In this document: positions 8,099 to 16,653 of the stretch, one piece after another | Layout: every line of letters begins with the position of its first letter | Numbering within the stretch: position 1 is the first letter of the stretch | Source of the DNA: Lentisphaeraceae bacterium | Lineage (GTDB): Bacteria > Verrucomicrobiota > Kiritimatiellia > RFP12 > DVOR01 | NCBI GenBank assembly: GCA_004555175.1 | Contig: SFJE01000008.1 | Location: 1 to 64,000 of the forward strand | Length of the DNA: 64,000 nucleotides | Direction: 5' to 3' | Position numbers and translations under genes: made by a program | Notes under the pieces: model-generated | Databases searched by the model: none | What the model saw: the letters and a program-made list of their open reading frames with translations, nothing else | What the model was told of the DNA's origin: nothing

Positions 8099-9406
8099 AT
8101 GGAAGCGCCCCCCCAGCCTATCCGTCGCGTAAGCGCCCTGTCGACTATCGGCTGTCGACTGTCGACTTTTGCTGCCGAAGCGGCCCTCGCGTGGCGGCGG
8201 GCGGTGCGCGGTCCGCTCCTCTGGGCACTCTTAGCCGCGCTGGCACTGCTGCTAATTGCCCTGCCCGGGATTGAGGATCCGGCGTTGTTGCGCACGCCCT
8301 ACGCGCTGGGGCTGGCCTGGGCGCTCCTGCTTGTGGCTGCCCTCTGGACGGGGGCGAACGCCTATGCCCTCGACCGCGAACGCACCCTGCTCACCTTGCC
8401 CTTGACCAAACCGCTACGCCCGATCCAACTCTGGCTCGCGCGCCTGGTGGCCAACCTCCTGCCCTTTGCCGTGGCGGTGGCGGCCGTGGGGGCGCTCTTG
8501 GCGTGGCGCGCGCTGCCGCCGGGGCGGGAGCGTCTGGTCCCCCTCCTACCGCCGCTCGAAAGCTTGGCCAAGGCCGACTTCGCGCGCTTCCAAGCCGAGG
8601 GGCGACTCCCGCGGGGCGTGCCGCGTTGGCGGCTCTTGCGCGCCTTCCGCGAGGCCCGGGAGAACCACTATACCGAGCTCAAACTCGGTGAGCCGCAGAC
8701 CTTTACCTTTGCCCTGCCGGCGACCCTGCGGCCGGGCGCCGCGGCCTTCCGCCTTTCGGGCGCGCCCTTCCTCGGGGCCAAGGAGTCCCTGCGCCTGGAG
8801 GTGACAGCCACCTGCGCTGGGCAGCGCCGCACCCTCATTCCCGGCGACCTGCGCGACAACGGCTTCACCCTTGACCTCGGTGCGGGGCTCCTTCGCCCCG
8901 GCGAGCCGCTCACCCTTACCCTCGCACGCACCGACACCGCCGATGTCGCCTCCGTCCTCTACCGCGAATACTGCGACCTGGCGCTCCTCCTCCCCGGCTC
9001 CTCCGCCCCGGTCAACCTCCTGTGCTTCTGCCTCACGCTCCTGGCCACCTGTGCGATGGCCCTCGCGCTCGGGATGGCCTTGGGCTGCGTCCTCTCGCTC
9101 CCCGTTGCGCTCTTTACCGGCGCGCTGGCGCTCCTGGCGCTCACCTCGGCCACCCTTGCTCCGAGCACCACGGTGGCCGACGAGCAGGCTTCGTGCTTCG
9201 GCCGTCTGGCCGCGCCCCTCTCGCAGGCCATTGCCCAGCCCCTCCGGCCTTTGGTCGACCTCAATCCGCTCGTGCGCCTCTTTGATGGGCTGGCCATCAC
9301 CCCGCGCGAACTGCTCGCCTTCTGCCTGCGCGCACTCCTCCCTTGGCTCGCCCTCTGCTCCTTGCCGGCGCTCTCGTCCGCTGCGCGCCAAGCGCAACAG
9401 AGTTAA
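8099..9406 (+). CDS. ABC-2 type permease-like membrane protein
   Basis: A 435-residue protein with hydrophobic segments near residues 27-50, 60-80 and 115-135, a large extracytoplasmic-looking region (~140-290, LPRGVPRWRLLRAFREAREN onward), and further segments to the end. This two-block layout is usual for ABC-2 permeases with a big loop, and it follows the ATPase directly. The ATG at 8099 is preferred because CGGAGG lies 6 nt upstream; in-frame start codons further up lie in the repeat. Residues ~12-24 (RRVSALSTIGCRLSTF) are encoded by a heptad array. Confidence 0.78.
   Translation: MEAPPQPIRRVSALSTIGCRLSTFAAEAALAWRRAVRGPLLWALLAALALLLIALPGIEDPALLRTPYALGLAWALLLVAALWTGANAYALDRERTLLTLPLTKPLRPIQLWLARLVANLLPFAVAVAAVGALLAWRALPPGRERLVPLLPPLESLAKADFARFQAEGRLPRGVPRWRLLRAFREARENHYTELKLGEPQTFTFALPATLRPGAAAFRLSGAPFLGAKESLRLEVTATCAGQRRTLIPGDLRDNGFTLDLGAGLLRPGEPLTLTLARTDTADVASVLYREYCDLALLLPGSSAPVNLLCFCLTLLATCAMALALGMALGCVLSLPVALFTGALALLALTSATLAPSTTVADEQASCFGRLAAPLSQAIAQPLRPLVDLNPLVRLFDGLAITPRELLAFCLRALLPWLALCSLPALSSAARQAQQS
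8138..8166. repeat. Heptad repeat inside the permease gene start
   Basis: The units CTGTCGA, CTATCGG, CTGTCGA and CTGTCGA are the complement of the 8023-8052 array and are read in frame as LSTIGCRLST near the permease N-terminus. Confidence 0.85.
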
Positions 9407-9426
9407 GCGCGCGAAGCGCGCGCTAA
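9403..9426. terminator. Short GC hairpin between convergent genes
   Basis: TTAAGCGCGCGAAGCGCGCG followed by CTAA forms a 7-bp stem between the permease stop and the scpA stop, which are only 16 nt apart. It is symmetrical and could end transcription in both directions, although there is no strong T-run. Confidence 0.5.
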
Positions 9427-10241
9427 TACTTCAACTCGTCGAAACTGGGCAGGGGGAGGTGGGAATCGGGGGTGCCCTCGGGGATGGCCTCGATAAAGAC
9501 TTCGCCGAAGAGGTCGGCTTGTTCGGCGCGGACGTGGCGCAGACGCAGAAGTTCCAAGAGCGCCACAAAGGTGACGATGATTTCGCCCTTGGCCGCGCTC
9601 TCGGTGAAGAGTTCCCCAAAGCGCAAGCGCCCGCCCTCGGCCACCGAGAGGCGCGAGAGCAGGCCGCTCATCTTGTCGGGCACAGACCATCGATGGAGCT
9701 TGAGGTGACCGAAGGAGACGGTCTCCTTGGCCCGTTCCAGGACGGCGCGAAAGGCCTTCATCAGCTCCTCCAGGCCAATATCGCCAAGCTTGCGCGCGGA
9801 CCCCTCGGCCATCTCGGCCCCGGGTGCGCCGGCCTCCCCGCGGCCAAACATTGCCCCGCGCCAAACCTCCAGCACCCCAAAGCGCTCGGCCGCCTCCTTG
9901 AAGCGCTTATACTCCACCAACTGGCGGACGAGGTCCAGGCGCGGATCGAGCTCCTCGGCTTCGGCGTCTTCCCCCTCGGCGGGCACCTCCTGGGGCAGGA
10001 GCATCCGGCTCTTGATGACCATCAGCGTGGCGGCCATCACCACAAACTCGCCGGCCACATTGATGTCCAGCGAGCGCATTTGCTCAAGGTAGGCTAGATA
10101 CTGCGAGGCGATGCGGCCGATGGGGATGTCGTAGATGTCCACCTCCTCCTTGCGAATCAAGTGAAGGAGGAGGTCAAGCGGCCCCTCGAAGGCCTCGAGG
10201 GAGACCTTGTAGTCATCGAAGAGCGGCAGGGTGGCGTCCAA
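9423..10241 (-). CDS. scpA: Segregation and condensation protein A
   Basis: ScpA is the kleisin that bridges SMC heads with ScpB to compact chromosomes. The 272-residue protein has the typical start (DYKVSLEAFEGPLDLLLHLI), EEVDIYDIPIGRIASQYLAY, and the C-terminal winged-helix region (GEIIVTFVALLELLRLRHV). The start is a TTG 17 nt after the trpS stop, so translation is probably coupled to trpS. No better ATG/GTG exists between the trpS stop and the conserved core. scpB is not in this window. Confidence 0.92.
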   Translation of the reverse strand: MDATLPLFDDYKVSLEAFEGPLDLLLHLIRKEEVDIYDIPIGRIASQYLAYLEQMRSLDINVAGEFVVMAATLMVIKSRMLLPQEVPAEGEDAEAEELDPRLDLVRQLVEYKRFKEAAERFGVLEVWRGAMFGRGEAGAPGAEMAEGSARKLGDIGLEELMKAFRAVLERAKETVSFGHLKLHRWSVPDKMSGLLSRLSVAEGGRLRFGELFTESAAKGEIIVTFVALLELLRLRHVRAEQADLFGEVFIEAIPEGTPDSHLPLPSFDELKY

Positions 10242-10258
10242 GACGCGCTCGGGGGCGA

Positions 10259-11221
10259 TTAGAGGCCGACGGCGTCGCGGGCGGCGGCGAGGGTCTCGCG
10301 GGCAACGGCGCGGGCCTTGGCGGCTCCGGCGGCGAGAATGTCGCGCACGGTATCGGGATGGGCGGCGAGATCTTCGCGGCGTTCGCGGAAGGGACCAAAG
10401 GTGCGCTTGTAGATCTCGAAGAGGGCCTTCTTGGCGTGACCGTAGCCGTAGCCGCCGCGGAGGTAGTTCTCGCGCATTTCGGCCTGCTCGGCTTCGTTGG
10501 CAAAGAGCTTATAGAGGGCGAAGACGCGGCAGGCCTCGGGGTCCTTGGGATCCTCGAGGGGGGTGGAGTCGGTCGCAATCTTCATAATCTTGGCCTTGAC
10601 CTCCTTGGGCTCCTCAAAGAGGCCGATGGTGTTGTTGTAGCTCTTGGACATCTTCTGGCCGTCGAGGCCAGGGATGACGGCCACGGCCTCGGAGATCATC
10701 GGCTCAGGCATCTTGAAGACCTCGCGGCCGAAGATTTGGTTGAACTTGGCGGCGATATCGCGCGTCACCTCCACGTGCTGCTTCTGGTCGCGCCCCACGG
10801 GCACTAGGTCGCTCTGATAGGCCAGAATGTCGGCGGCCATGAGCACCGGATAGGCAAAGAGACCGTGGCTGGCGGCAATCCCGCGGGCCATCTTATCCTT
10901 ATAAGAGTGGCAACGCTCCAGGAGCCCCATCGGGGTGACCACCGAAAGCAACCAAGCCAGCTCGTGCAGCTCAGGCACATCGCTCTGCATAAAGAGGCAC
11001 GCCTTCTGGGGGTCGAGCCCGCACGCCAGGAAGTCCAGCGCCACATCCAGCGAACGCTCGCGCAACGCCGCGGCATCGTGAACCGTCGTCAACGCGTGAT
11101 ACTGCGCCACGAACACAAAGGTCTCGCCCTTCTCCTGAAGGTCGATAATCGGCTTCATCGCCCCAAAGTAGTTCCCCCAATGCAACTTCCCGGACGGCTG
11201 AATCCCTGTCAAAATACGCAT
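10259..11221 (-). CDS. trpS: Tryptophanyl-tRNA synthetase
   Basis: TrpS charges tRNA-Trp. The 320-residue class I synthetase has the HIGH-type motif in PSGKLHWGNYFGAM and the KMSKS loop in GLDGQKMSKSYNN. The ATG at 11221 follows AAGGAG (7 nt); an in-frame ATG 33 nt further upstream lies inside the promoter. It is transcribed away from gltX and leads into scpA. Confidence 0.97.
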   Translation of the reverse strand: MRILTGIQPSGKLHWGNYFGAMKPIIDLQEKGETFVFVAQYHALTTVHDAAALRERSLDVALDFLACGLDPQKACLFMQSDVPELHELAWLLSVVTPMGLLERCHSYKDKMARGIAASHGLFAYPVLMAADILAYQSDLVPVGRDQKQHVEVTRDIAAKFNQIFGREVFKMPEPMISEAVAVIPGLDGQKMSKSYNNTIGLFEEPKEVKAKIMKIATDSTPLEDPKDPEACRVFALYKLFANEAEQAEMRENYLRGGYGYGHAKKALFEIYKRTFGPFRERREDLAAHPDTVRDILAAGAAKARAVARETLAAARDAVGL

Positions 11222-11244
11222 AGCTAGCTCCTTGAAACGCGCGC

Positions 11245-11253
11245 AGTATAACA
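11245..11253 (-). promoter_or_regulatory. Extended -10 promoter of trpS
   Basis: The minus strand reads TGTTATACT, 23 nt before the trpS ATG, with an AAGGAG site in between, so this transcript has a normal leader. Confidence 0.6.
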
Positions 11254-11261
11254 TAAAGAGC

Positions 11262-11305
11262 GGTTAGCTGTTAGCGGATAGCGGATAGCCGATAGCCGTT
11301 AGCCG
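11262..11305. repeat. Heptad repeat between trpS and gltX promoters
   Basis: Units of the GTTAGCN / GATAGCN type (GTTAGCT, GTTAGCG, GATAGCG, GATAGCC, GATAGCC, GTTAGCC) fill the space between the two divergent promoters. Confidence 0.8.
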
Positions 11306-11363
11306 GGCCGTGAGGGGCTCGCGCGAGGGGGCGGCCTCACGCGAGCGCAGCGAAACCGCTTTA

Positions 11364-11372
11364 TGCTATACT
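11364..11372 (+). promoter_or_regulatory. Extended -10 promoter of gltX
   Basis: TGCTATACT lies 30 nt before the gltX ATG. A GGAAGGAATT ribosome site lies in the leader, so this is a leadered transcript sharing the same -10 nonamer as the putative leaderless genes. Confidence 0.65.
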
Positions 11373-11402
11373 GCGCGCGTTTTTTCGGAAGGAATTGCGT
11401 TT

Positions 11403-12728
11403 ATGGCAGAGAAGATTCGGGTTCGTTTTGCGCCGTCTCCAACGGGGAAGGTGCACATTGGCAACATTCGCGCGGCCATTTTCAACTGGCTCTATGCCCG
11501 GCACGTGGGCGGCGAGTTTCTGCTCCGCGTGGAAGACACGGATTTGGAGCGGTCGACCCCGGAGGCGATTCAGACGCTGCTCGAGTGCATGGCGTGGTTG
11601 GGGCTGGATTATGATGGCGAGGTGATGTACCAGACCAGTCAGCGCGAACACCACCTGGCGGTGGCCGAGGAGTTGCTGGCCAAGGGCTATGCCTACAAGG
11701 AGAATAAGGGCGGCCAGGGCGAGTGCGTCATCTTCCGAATGCCCAAGGAGGGCGTGATTGAGTATGACGACCTGGTCAAAGGCCACATGAAGAAGAAGGC
11801 GAAGGACACGCAGGACTTCGTCATCGTCCGCTCCGATGGTTCGCCCGTCTTCCACCTGGCCAACGTCCTCGACGACATCACCCAGGGCGTGACCCACATC
11901 ATCCGCGGCGATGACCACGTGGAAAACACCTTCAAGCATATCCAGCTCTTCAAGGCCATCGGCGCGCCGGTGCCGCAATACGCGCACCTGCCAATGATTG
12001 TCAACAACGCTGGCAAGCCCTACTCCAAGCGCGACGGCTCGGCCTTCGTGGGCGAGTTCCGCGAGTTGGGCTATCTGCCCGAGACCCTCTTCAACTACCT
12101 CGCCCTCCTCGGCTGGGCGCCGGGCGACGACCGCGAAGTGATGACCCGCGCCGAGATGGTCGAGGCCTTCGACTTCGCCAAGTGCAAGGCCTCCCCCGCG
12201 CGCTTCGATATGAAGAAGCTCACCTGGATGAATGGCGAATACATCGCCCGTCAGCCCCGCGAGGCCTACGAGGCCGAGTTCGCCAAGCGCCTCGCCGCCG
12301 CCGGCCTTCCCGCCGAGCCGCTCAACGGCCACCTTGGGGAACTGCTCGACCAAATCCAGCCGCGCACCAAGACCTATGCCGACATTCCCGGCAACTGCCG
12401 TTACTTCTTTGAGGAGGCCTATCCCTTCGACGAAAAGGCCGTGGCCAAGCGCCTCAAGCCCGAAGGCACCGCCGAGCTGCTCGAGGAAATCGCCACCGCC
12501 ATCGAGGCGCTGCCCGACTTCTCCATCGAGGCCATGGAAGCGTGCATCCGCGCGATGGGCGAAGCCAAGGGCACCGGCATGGGCCCGCTCGTCCACCCCA
12601 TCCGCGTGGCCGTCTCGGGCAAGACCGAGGGGCCCGGGCTCTTTGAGATGCTCTGGCTGCTGGGCCGCGAGCGGAGCCTTGGGCGCTTGCGCGGCGTGGC
12701 CGCGAAGCTCCGCGCCGGCGAGCTCTAA
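11403..12728 (+). CDS. gltX: Glutamyl-tRNA synthetase
   Basis: GltX charges tRNA-Glu. The 441-residue class I enzyme has the HIGH-type motif FAPSPTGKVHIGNIRAA and the paired RVEDTDLERS. The KMSKS loop reads KPYSKRDGS, a slight variant of the usual K-x-S-K-R form. The anticodon-binding helical domain fills the C-terminal third. The ATG at 11403 follows GGAAGG; upstream in-frame codons are in the promoter. It may also charge tRNA-Gln in organisms using GatCAB, which cannot be judged here. rdgB follows after 14 nt. Confidence 0.97.
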   Translation: MAEKIRVRFAPSPTGKVHIGNIRAAIFNWLYARHVGGEFLLRVEDTDLERSTPEAIQTLLECMAWLGLDYDGEVMYQTSQREHHLAVAEELLAKGYAYKENKGGQGECVIFRMPKEGVIEYDDLVKGHMKKKAKDTQDFVIVRSDGSPVFHLANVLDDITQGVTHIIRGDDHVENTFKHIQLFKAIGAPVPQYAHLPMIVNNAGKPYSKRDGSAFVGEFRELGYLPETLFNYLALLGWAPGDDREVMTRAEMVEAFDFAKCKASPARFDMKKLTWMNGEYIARQPREAYEAEFAKRLAAAGLPAEPLNGHLGELLDQIQPRTKTYADIPGNCRYFFEEAYPFDEKAVAKRLKPEGTAELLEEIATAIEALPDFSIEAMEACIRAMGEAKGTGMGPLVHPIRVAVSGKTEGPGLFEMLWLLGRERSLGRLRGVAAKLRAGEL

Positions 12729-12742
12729 GCGGAGCGCGCGCG

Positions 12743-13327
12743 ATGAAGCTGCTGATTGCCACCCGCAACGCCCACAAGCTTGCCGAAATCCGCGCCATGC
12801 TCCCGGGGATTGAGCTCGTGGGGACCGACGCTTGGCCCACCGTGCCCGACCCCGATGAGACCGGCAAGACCTTTGAGGAGAACGCTGCCATCAAGGCCGA
12901 GGCCTGGCTCAAGGCCACCGGCCTGCCCGCCTTGGCCGACGACTCGGGGCTCGAGGTCGAGGCCCTCGGCGGCGCGCCCGGGATTCATTCGGCCCGCTAT
13001 GCCGGCATCCACGGCGACAGCGCGGCCAACAACGCCCGGCTCTTGCGCGAACTTGCCGGGCTGCCCATTGAGCGTCGGGGCGCCCGCTTTGTCTGCGCGC
13101 TGGCCTTGGCGATGCCCGGCGAGCCGCTACGCACCCTGCGCGGCACCTGCCCCGGGCGCATCGTCGCCGCCGCCAGCGGCGTAAATGGTTTTGGCTACGA
13201 CCCGCTCTTCGTCCCCGAGGGCTTTACGCGCACCTTTGGCGAGCTGCCCGAAGAGGTCAAAGCCCGCATCTCCCACCGCGCCCGCGCCTTCGCCTTGGCG
13301 CGGAGCCGCTGGTTTGGCGAAGCCTGA
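12743..13327 (+). CDS. rdgB: dITP/XTP pyrophosphatase (RdgB/HAM1 family)
   Basis: RdgB removes deaminated purine nucleotides (dITP, XTP) from the pool by hydrolysis to the monophosphate. The 194-residue protein has the family start (LLIATRNAHKLAEIRAML), FEENAAIKAEAW, the substrate-binding ADDSGLEVEALGGAPGIHSARYAG, and GFGYDPLFVPEG. Length and motifs are complete. It is 14 nt downstream of gltX and 8 nt upstream of a secreted-protein gene. Confidence 0.96.
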   Translation: MKLLIATRNAHKLAEIRAMLPGIELVGTDAWPTVPDPDETGKTFEENAAIKAEAWLKATGLPALADDSGLEVEALGGAPGIHSARYAGIHGDSAANNARLLRELAGLPIERRGARFVCALALAMPGEPLRTLRGTCPGRIVAAASGVNGFGYDPLFVPEGFTRTFGELPEEVKARISHRARAFALARSRWFGEA

Positions 13328-13335
13328 GTGCGCCG

Positions 13336-15630
13336 ATGAAACGCGCGCTCGCCCTCCTCGCCACGCTCTGTCTCCTTCCCCTAGGCCTCCGCGCCGGGGA
13401 GACGGTGGTCTCCTTTGCCAACGCCGGCACCTCGGACAAAGGCTCGAACTGGAATGGCACAAACAATTGGGTGAACCTGACCACCAAGAAGGCCAAGGCG
13501 CGCATCAATGGCATTGGCCTGGCGCCGCCCTCGAGCAGCAACGGCGGGCAGAGCGGGATGAAAGCCACCTTCGATCCGCCCGAGAGCATGGTCTCGCTCG
13601 CCGTCACCTGTATGGCCAGCGGCACCACTGCCGCCAAGGCCAAGCACCTGCTGGGCGTGCGCCTCAATGGCGGAGAGCTCCTCACCGCCGAGTTTGCCTT
13701 CCCAGAATCGGCCGTGGATACGCCCGTCACGCTCACCTTCTCCTTCGCCGAAAAGCAGGCCGTCGAAACGCTCGCCATCACCAACGAGACAGCCAAGGGC
13801 AGCAACCTCTTTGAGGTCAACGCCGTCTCGTGGCAGAGCGACTTCGCGCCCATCACCGCCAATTACACCTGCAAGCGCACCTGTAATGTGGGCGAAACCT
13901 TCTATGTCGCCCTCTCCGGGTGCACCGGCGGCAGCGGAGTGTACACGCGCTTTCGCTGGCGCTTCAACGGTCAGGAGCAGGTGACCGAAGACTACGCAGC
14001 TTCCTGCCGCTTCACCGCGCCGATGGAGGAGGGCACGCTGCCCTTGGAACTCGAAGTGACCGATTCACTCGGCACCGTGGCCACCTTCTCCTGGGACATC
14101 ACGGTGCGCCCCTACATCAAGGCCGCCAACCTCACCTGCAGCAATCTCTCCCGCACCGGAATGACCGTCTCCTGGGAGCAACCACTGCCCTATGCCGTCA
14201 CCGACTATCTAGTCCGCGTCTCCTACGCCTCCTCGCGCAGCATTGAGCAGATGTTCACCCCCACCTGGGTGCGCGAAGGCAATGCTTGGCAGCTGGCCGA
14301 ACCAATCGACCTGACCGACATTATTGACGGGCGCGACTTCACCGCCTATCTCGTCCCCTTCTATTGGCAGGGCGATGGGTTTGAGGTCTCCACCGATGGC
14401 GGCACCACCTGGTGCGCCACCACCTGTTTCTCCTTCACCACCCCGCGGCACCTCTTCTACCGGGCCCTTGAAAATGGCTCCCGCACCACCACCTTTCCCC
14501 CCACGCACGCCTCCATCTTGCTCCGTACGACGGCCGAGACGCCCCCCGACTTCTTCCGCCTCTACGTCAACCTTCCCACCTCGCTCATCGCCTCGAAGGT
14601 CCTGCCCGCCGAGAGTAACGCCCTCGAAGTCACCTTCCACGACAGCGAGGACGACGACCTCCTCCCGGCCGGCAAACCCCTCTCGGTCGTTGTCCTGACG
14701 CGCTACCTCACCGATAGCGGCACGTTCATATCCAAACAGTCCCCCACCCTCCAGGTCACCCTCCCGGAGGTCCCCCCGATGGCCGCCGCCGAGCGCTTCG
14801 GCAACTTCCTCTGCCTCACCTGGCCCAAAGATGCCACCACCCTCCCGGCCAAAGTCACCTTCTTCAAACGCGCGCCCAAGCCCACCGATGGCCTCCCCGC
14901 GCTCGCGCTCTCGCGCCTCTATTTCACCGGTAACGCCACCAGCGAGGGCGGCGAACAGCTCCCCGCCGGCAAGGCCATCGTCCTCACCAACACCACCGGC
15001 CGCCCCATCGCCCTCGACGGCTCCTACACCTTTACCATCACCAAAGCCGAGACCAGCACCGCCTACACCTGGGATTTCTCCCTCACCGAAACCAACGAAG
15101 CCGGCGAGAAGATTAAAACCTATCCCTACACCGTCCCCGCCGGCGGTGAAGTGCTCTTCTATGCCTCCGCCTACGACGCGCCTATCGATAGCGAAACCTT
15201 TGAGCATGCCTTCGGCGTCTCCGCCTCCGCCCTGCGCAACCTCAACACCACCTACACCGCCACCTTTGCGCGCAATGGCGAAGCGATCGCCTCCTTCACC
15301 CCGCAATTCAACACCATCCTCCGCCTCCGCCCTAATGACCCCACCACCCAGACCGCCTACCCCGTCACCTCCTCCGACCCCCCCCCCCCCCCCCCCTACC
15401 TCCCCTGGTTCACCCGATACGCCGAAAGCGTCCTCCGCCAAACCTTCGTCAACGCCTCCGGCTCCTCCGCCCTCCTCGCCATCGCCTCCCTTCTCGCAGA
15501 TCCCGGCGATGCCGAAGCCATCTGGGCCACCATCCGCCTGCGCGAAGGAAACTCCTATTCCACCCCCCTCACCCTCACCCTCTGGGAGCGTGAAACTCCA
15601 AAAGCCGGCCTCCGCTTCCTCCTCTACTAA
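13336..15630 (+). CDS. Secreted multidomain protein with a 19-base C tract
   Basis: A 764-residue protein with a signal peptide (MKRALALLATLCLLPLGLRA). I see an N-terminal beta-rich region with low-complexity Gly/Thr/Ser, a fibronectin III-like stretch near residues 255-360 (MTVSWEQPLPYAVTDYLVRV), and a lamin-tail-like segment near 520-620 (LYFTGNATSEGGEQLPAGKA). No catalytic motif is recognised. Residues 681-687 are Asp followed by six Pro, encoded by 19 consecutive C bases (15378-15396), a likely slippage site about 80 codons before the end. It probably acts outside the cell or at the surface. No clear Shine-Dalgarno precedes the ATG. Confidence 0.75.
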   Translation: MKRALALLATLCLLPLGLRAGETVVSFANAGTSDKGSNWNGTNNWVNLTTKKAKARINGIGLAPPSSSNGGQSGMKATFDPPESMVSLAVTCMASGTTAAKAKHLLGVRLNGGELLTAEFAFPESAVDTPVTLTFSFAEKQAVETLAITNETAKGSNLFEVNAVSWQSDFAPITANYTCKRTCNVGETFYVALSGCTGGSGVYTRFRWRFNGQEQVTEDYAASCRFTAPMEEGTLPLELEVTDSLGTVATFSWDITVRPYIKAANLTCSNLSRTGMTVSWEQPLPYAVTDYLVRVSYASSRSIEQMFTPTWVREGNAWQLAEPIDLTDIIDGRDFTAYLVPFYWQGDGFEVSTDGGTTWCATTCFSFTTPRHLFYRALENGSRTTTFPPTHASILLRTTAETPPDFFRLYVNLPTSLIASKVLPAESNALEVTFHDSEDDDLLPAGKPLSVVVLTRYLTDSGTFISKQSPTLQVTLPEVPPMAAAERFGNFLCLTWPKDATTLPAKVTFFKRAPKPTDGLPALALSRLYFTGNATSEGGEQLPAGKAIVLTNTTGRPIALDGSYTFTITKAETSTAYTWDFSLTETNEAGEKIKTYPYTVPAGGEVLFYASAYDAPIDSETFEHAFGVSASALRNLNTTYTATFARNGEAIASFTPQFNTILRLRPNDPTTQTAYPVTSSDPPPPPPYLPWFTRYAESVLRQTFVNASGSSALLAIASLLADPGDAEAIWATIRLREGNSYSTPLTLTLWERETPKAGLRFLLY
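15378..15396 (+). repeat. Poly(C) tract of 19 bases in a coding region
   Basis: Nineteen uninterrupted C bases encode Pro6 in the secreted protein. Homopolymers of this length slip during replication; a gain or loss of one base would alter or cut off the last ~78 residues. Confidence 0.9.
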
Positions 15631-15639
15631 AGGTCTTCC

Positions 15640-16464
15640 ATGCAACCCCTCCTCGACTTTTGGTCCGCCCACCAAGCCCAAATCGCCACCCTCGCCCTCC
15701 GCCTCGCCCTCGCCGGTATCATCTACTTCGCCTGCCGCCTCCTCTCCCTGCTCGCGCGCAAGACCATCTCGGCCGCCTGCAACCGCATCGGCCGCCTCGA
15801 CGTCACCCTCGCGCCCATCCTCTCCTCCGTCGCCTCTCTGCTCATCTACGCCATTGGCTTAGTCGCCATCCTCGATCGTTTCGGCGTCAACGCCAACTCC
15901 CTCGTTGCCGTCATCGGCGCCGCCGGCTTGGCTATCGGCCTGGCCCTCAAGGAGACTCTCTCCAACATCGCCTCGGGCATCATGCTCCTCATCCTCCGCC
16001 CCTTCCGCGCCGGAGACTTCATCGACTGCGCCGGGCGCTCGGGTACCGTCCAAGCCGTCAACCTCTTCACCGTCACCCTCCAAACCCCCGACGGCCTCTA
16101 CATCTCCCTCCCCAACAGCACCGTCTGGAGCGCCGACATCGTCAACTACACCCGCAACGGCAAGCGCCGCATCGATCTCACCGTCGGCATCTCCTACGCC
16201 GATAACCTCGACCGCGGCCTCCAAGTCCTCTCAGACCTCGCCGCCGCCGAAAAGCGCTTCCTTCCCGACCCCGCCCCCACCGCCTTCGTCTCCGCCCTCG
16301 CAGATTCCGCCGTCAACCTCACCCTCCGCGGCTGGACCACCGTCGACGACTACTGGCCCACCCGCTTCGACCTCACCCGCCAGGCCAAGCTCTCCATCGA
16401 AGCCGCCGGCCTCTCCATCCCCTTCCCCCAGCGCGACGTCCACCTCTTCCCCACCCAGCGCTAA
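15640..16464 (+). CDS. mscS: Small-conductance mechanosensitive channel (MscS family)
   Basis: The 274-residue inner-membrane protein relieves osmotic pressure. It has three N-terminal hydrophobic segments; the third carries the Gly/Ala-rich pore helix (AVIGAAGLAIGLALKETLSN), followed by the family's beta domain (GIMLLILRPFRAGDFIDCAG and LPNSTVWSADIVNYTRNGKRR). Length is close to E. coli MscS. AAAGG lies 8 nt upstream of the ATG. It follows the secreted-protein gene after 9 nt. Confidence 0.94.
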   Translation: MQPLLDFWSAHQAQIATLALRLALAGIIYFACRLLSLLARKTISAACNRIGRLDVTLAPILSSVASLLIYAIGLVAILDRFGVNANSLVAVIGAAGLAIGLALKETLSNIASGIMLLILRPFRAGDFIDCAGRSGTVQAVNLFTVTLQTPDGLYISLPNSTVWSADIVNYTRNGKRRIDLTVGISYADNLDRGLQVLSDLAAAEKRFLPDPAPTAFVSALADSAVNLTLRGWTTVDDYWPTRFDLTRQAKLSIEAAGLSIPFPQRDVHLFPTQR

Positions 16465-16530
16465 GGCAGAAAATCGCGGGCGCGCGCTCACGCGGGGGGC
16501 CTTACCCCCTGCCCCATTGGCGGGCCGCCT

Positions 16531-16573
16531 CCAGAATCTCCGGATAATCCAGAATCTCCGGATGATCCGGCCC
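16531..16573. repeat. Nine-base tandem repeat, CCGGATAAT type
   Basis: The units CCAGAATCT, CCGGATAAT, CCAGAATCT, CCGGATGAT, CCGGCCC repeat every 9 bases. Related arrays occur at 34106-34156 and 50877-50919. They form a second short-period family beside the heptads. Confidence 0.75.
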
Positions 16574-16599
16574 AGCGCGCCTTGCGCCTCAAAAAAGAC

Positions 16600-16628
16600 T
16601 TGCCCGTTGTCAGGGGGTATGCTATTGT
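16600..16628 (+). promoter_or_regulatory. Promoter of the exopolysaccharide operon
   Basis: TTGCCC (16600-16605), a 17-bp spacer and TATTGT (16623-16628), with an extended TGC before the -10. The leader to the ATG at 16654 contains CAGGAGAAG as ribosome site. Confidence 0.6.
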
Positions 16629-16653
16629 ATTGCCGAATTGGTCAGGAGAAGCG

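Noticed and set aside
16582..16653. An earlier start for the export lipoprotein
   Set aside because: It would place the -10 region inside the gene and bury the lipoprotein signal; the ATG at 16654 has a GGAG site.
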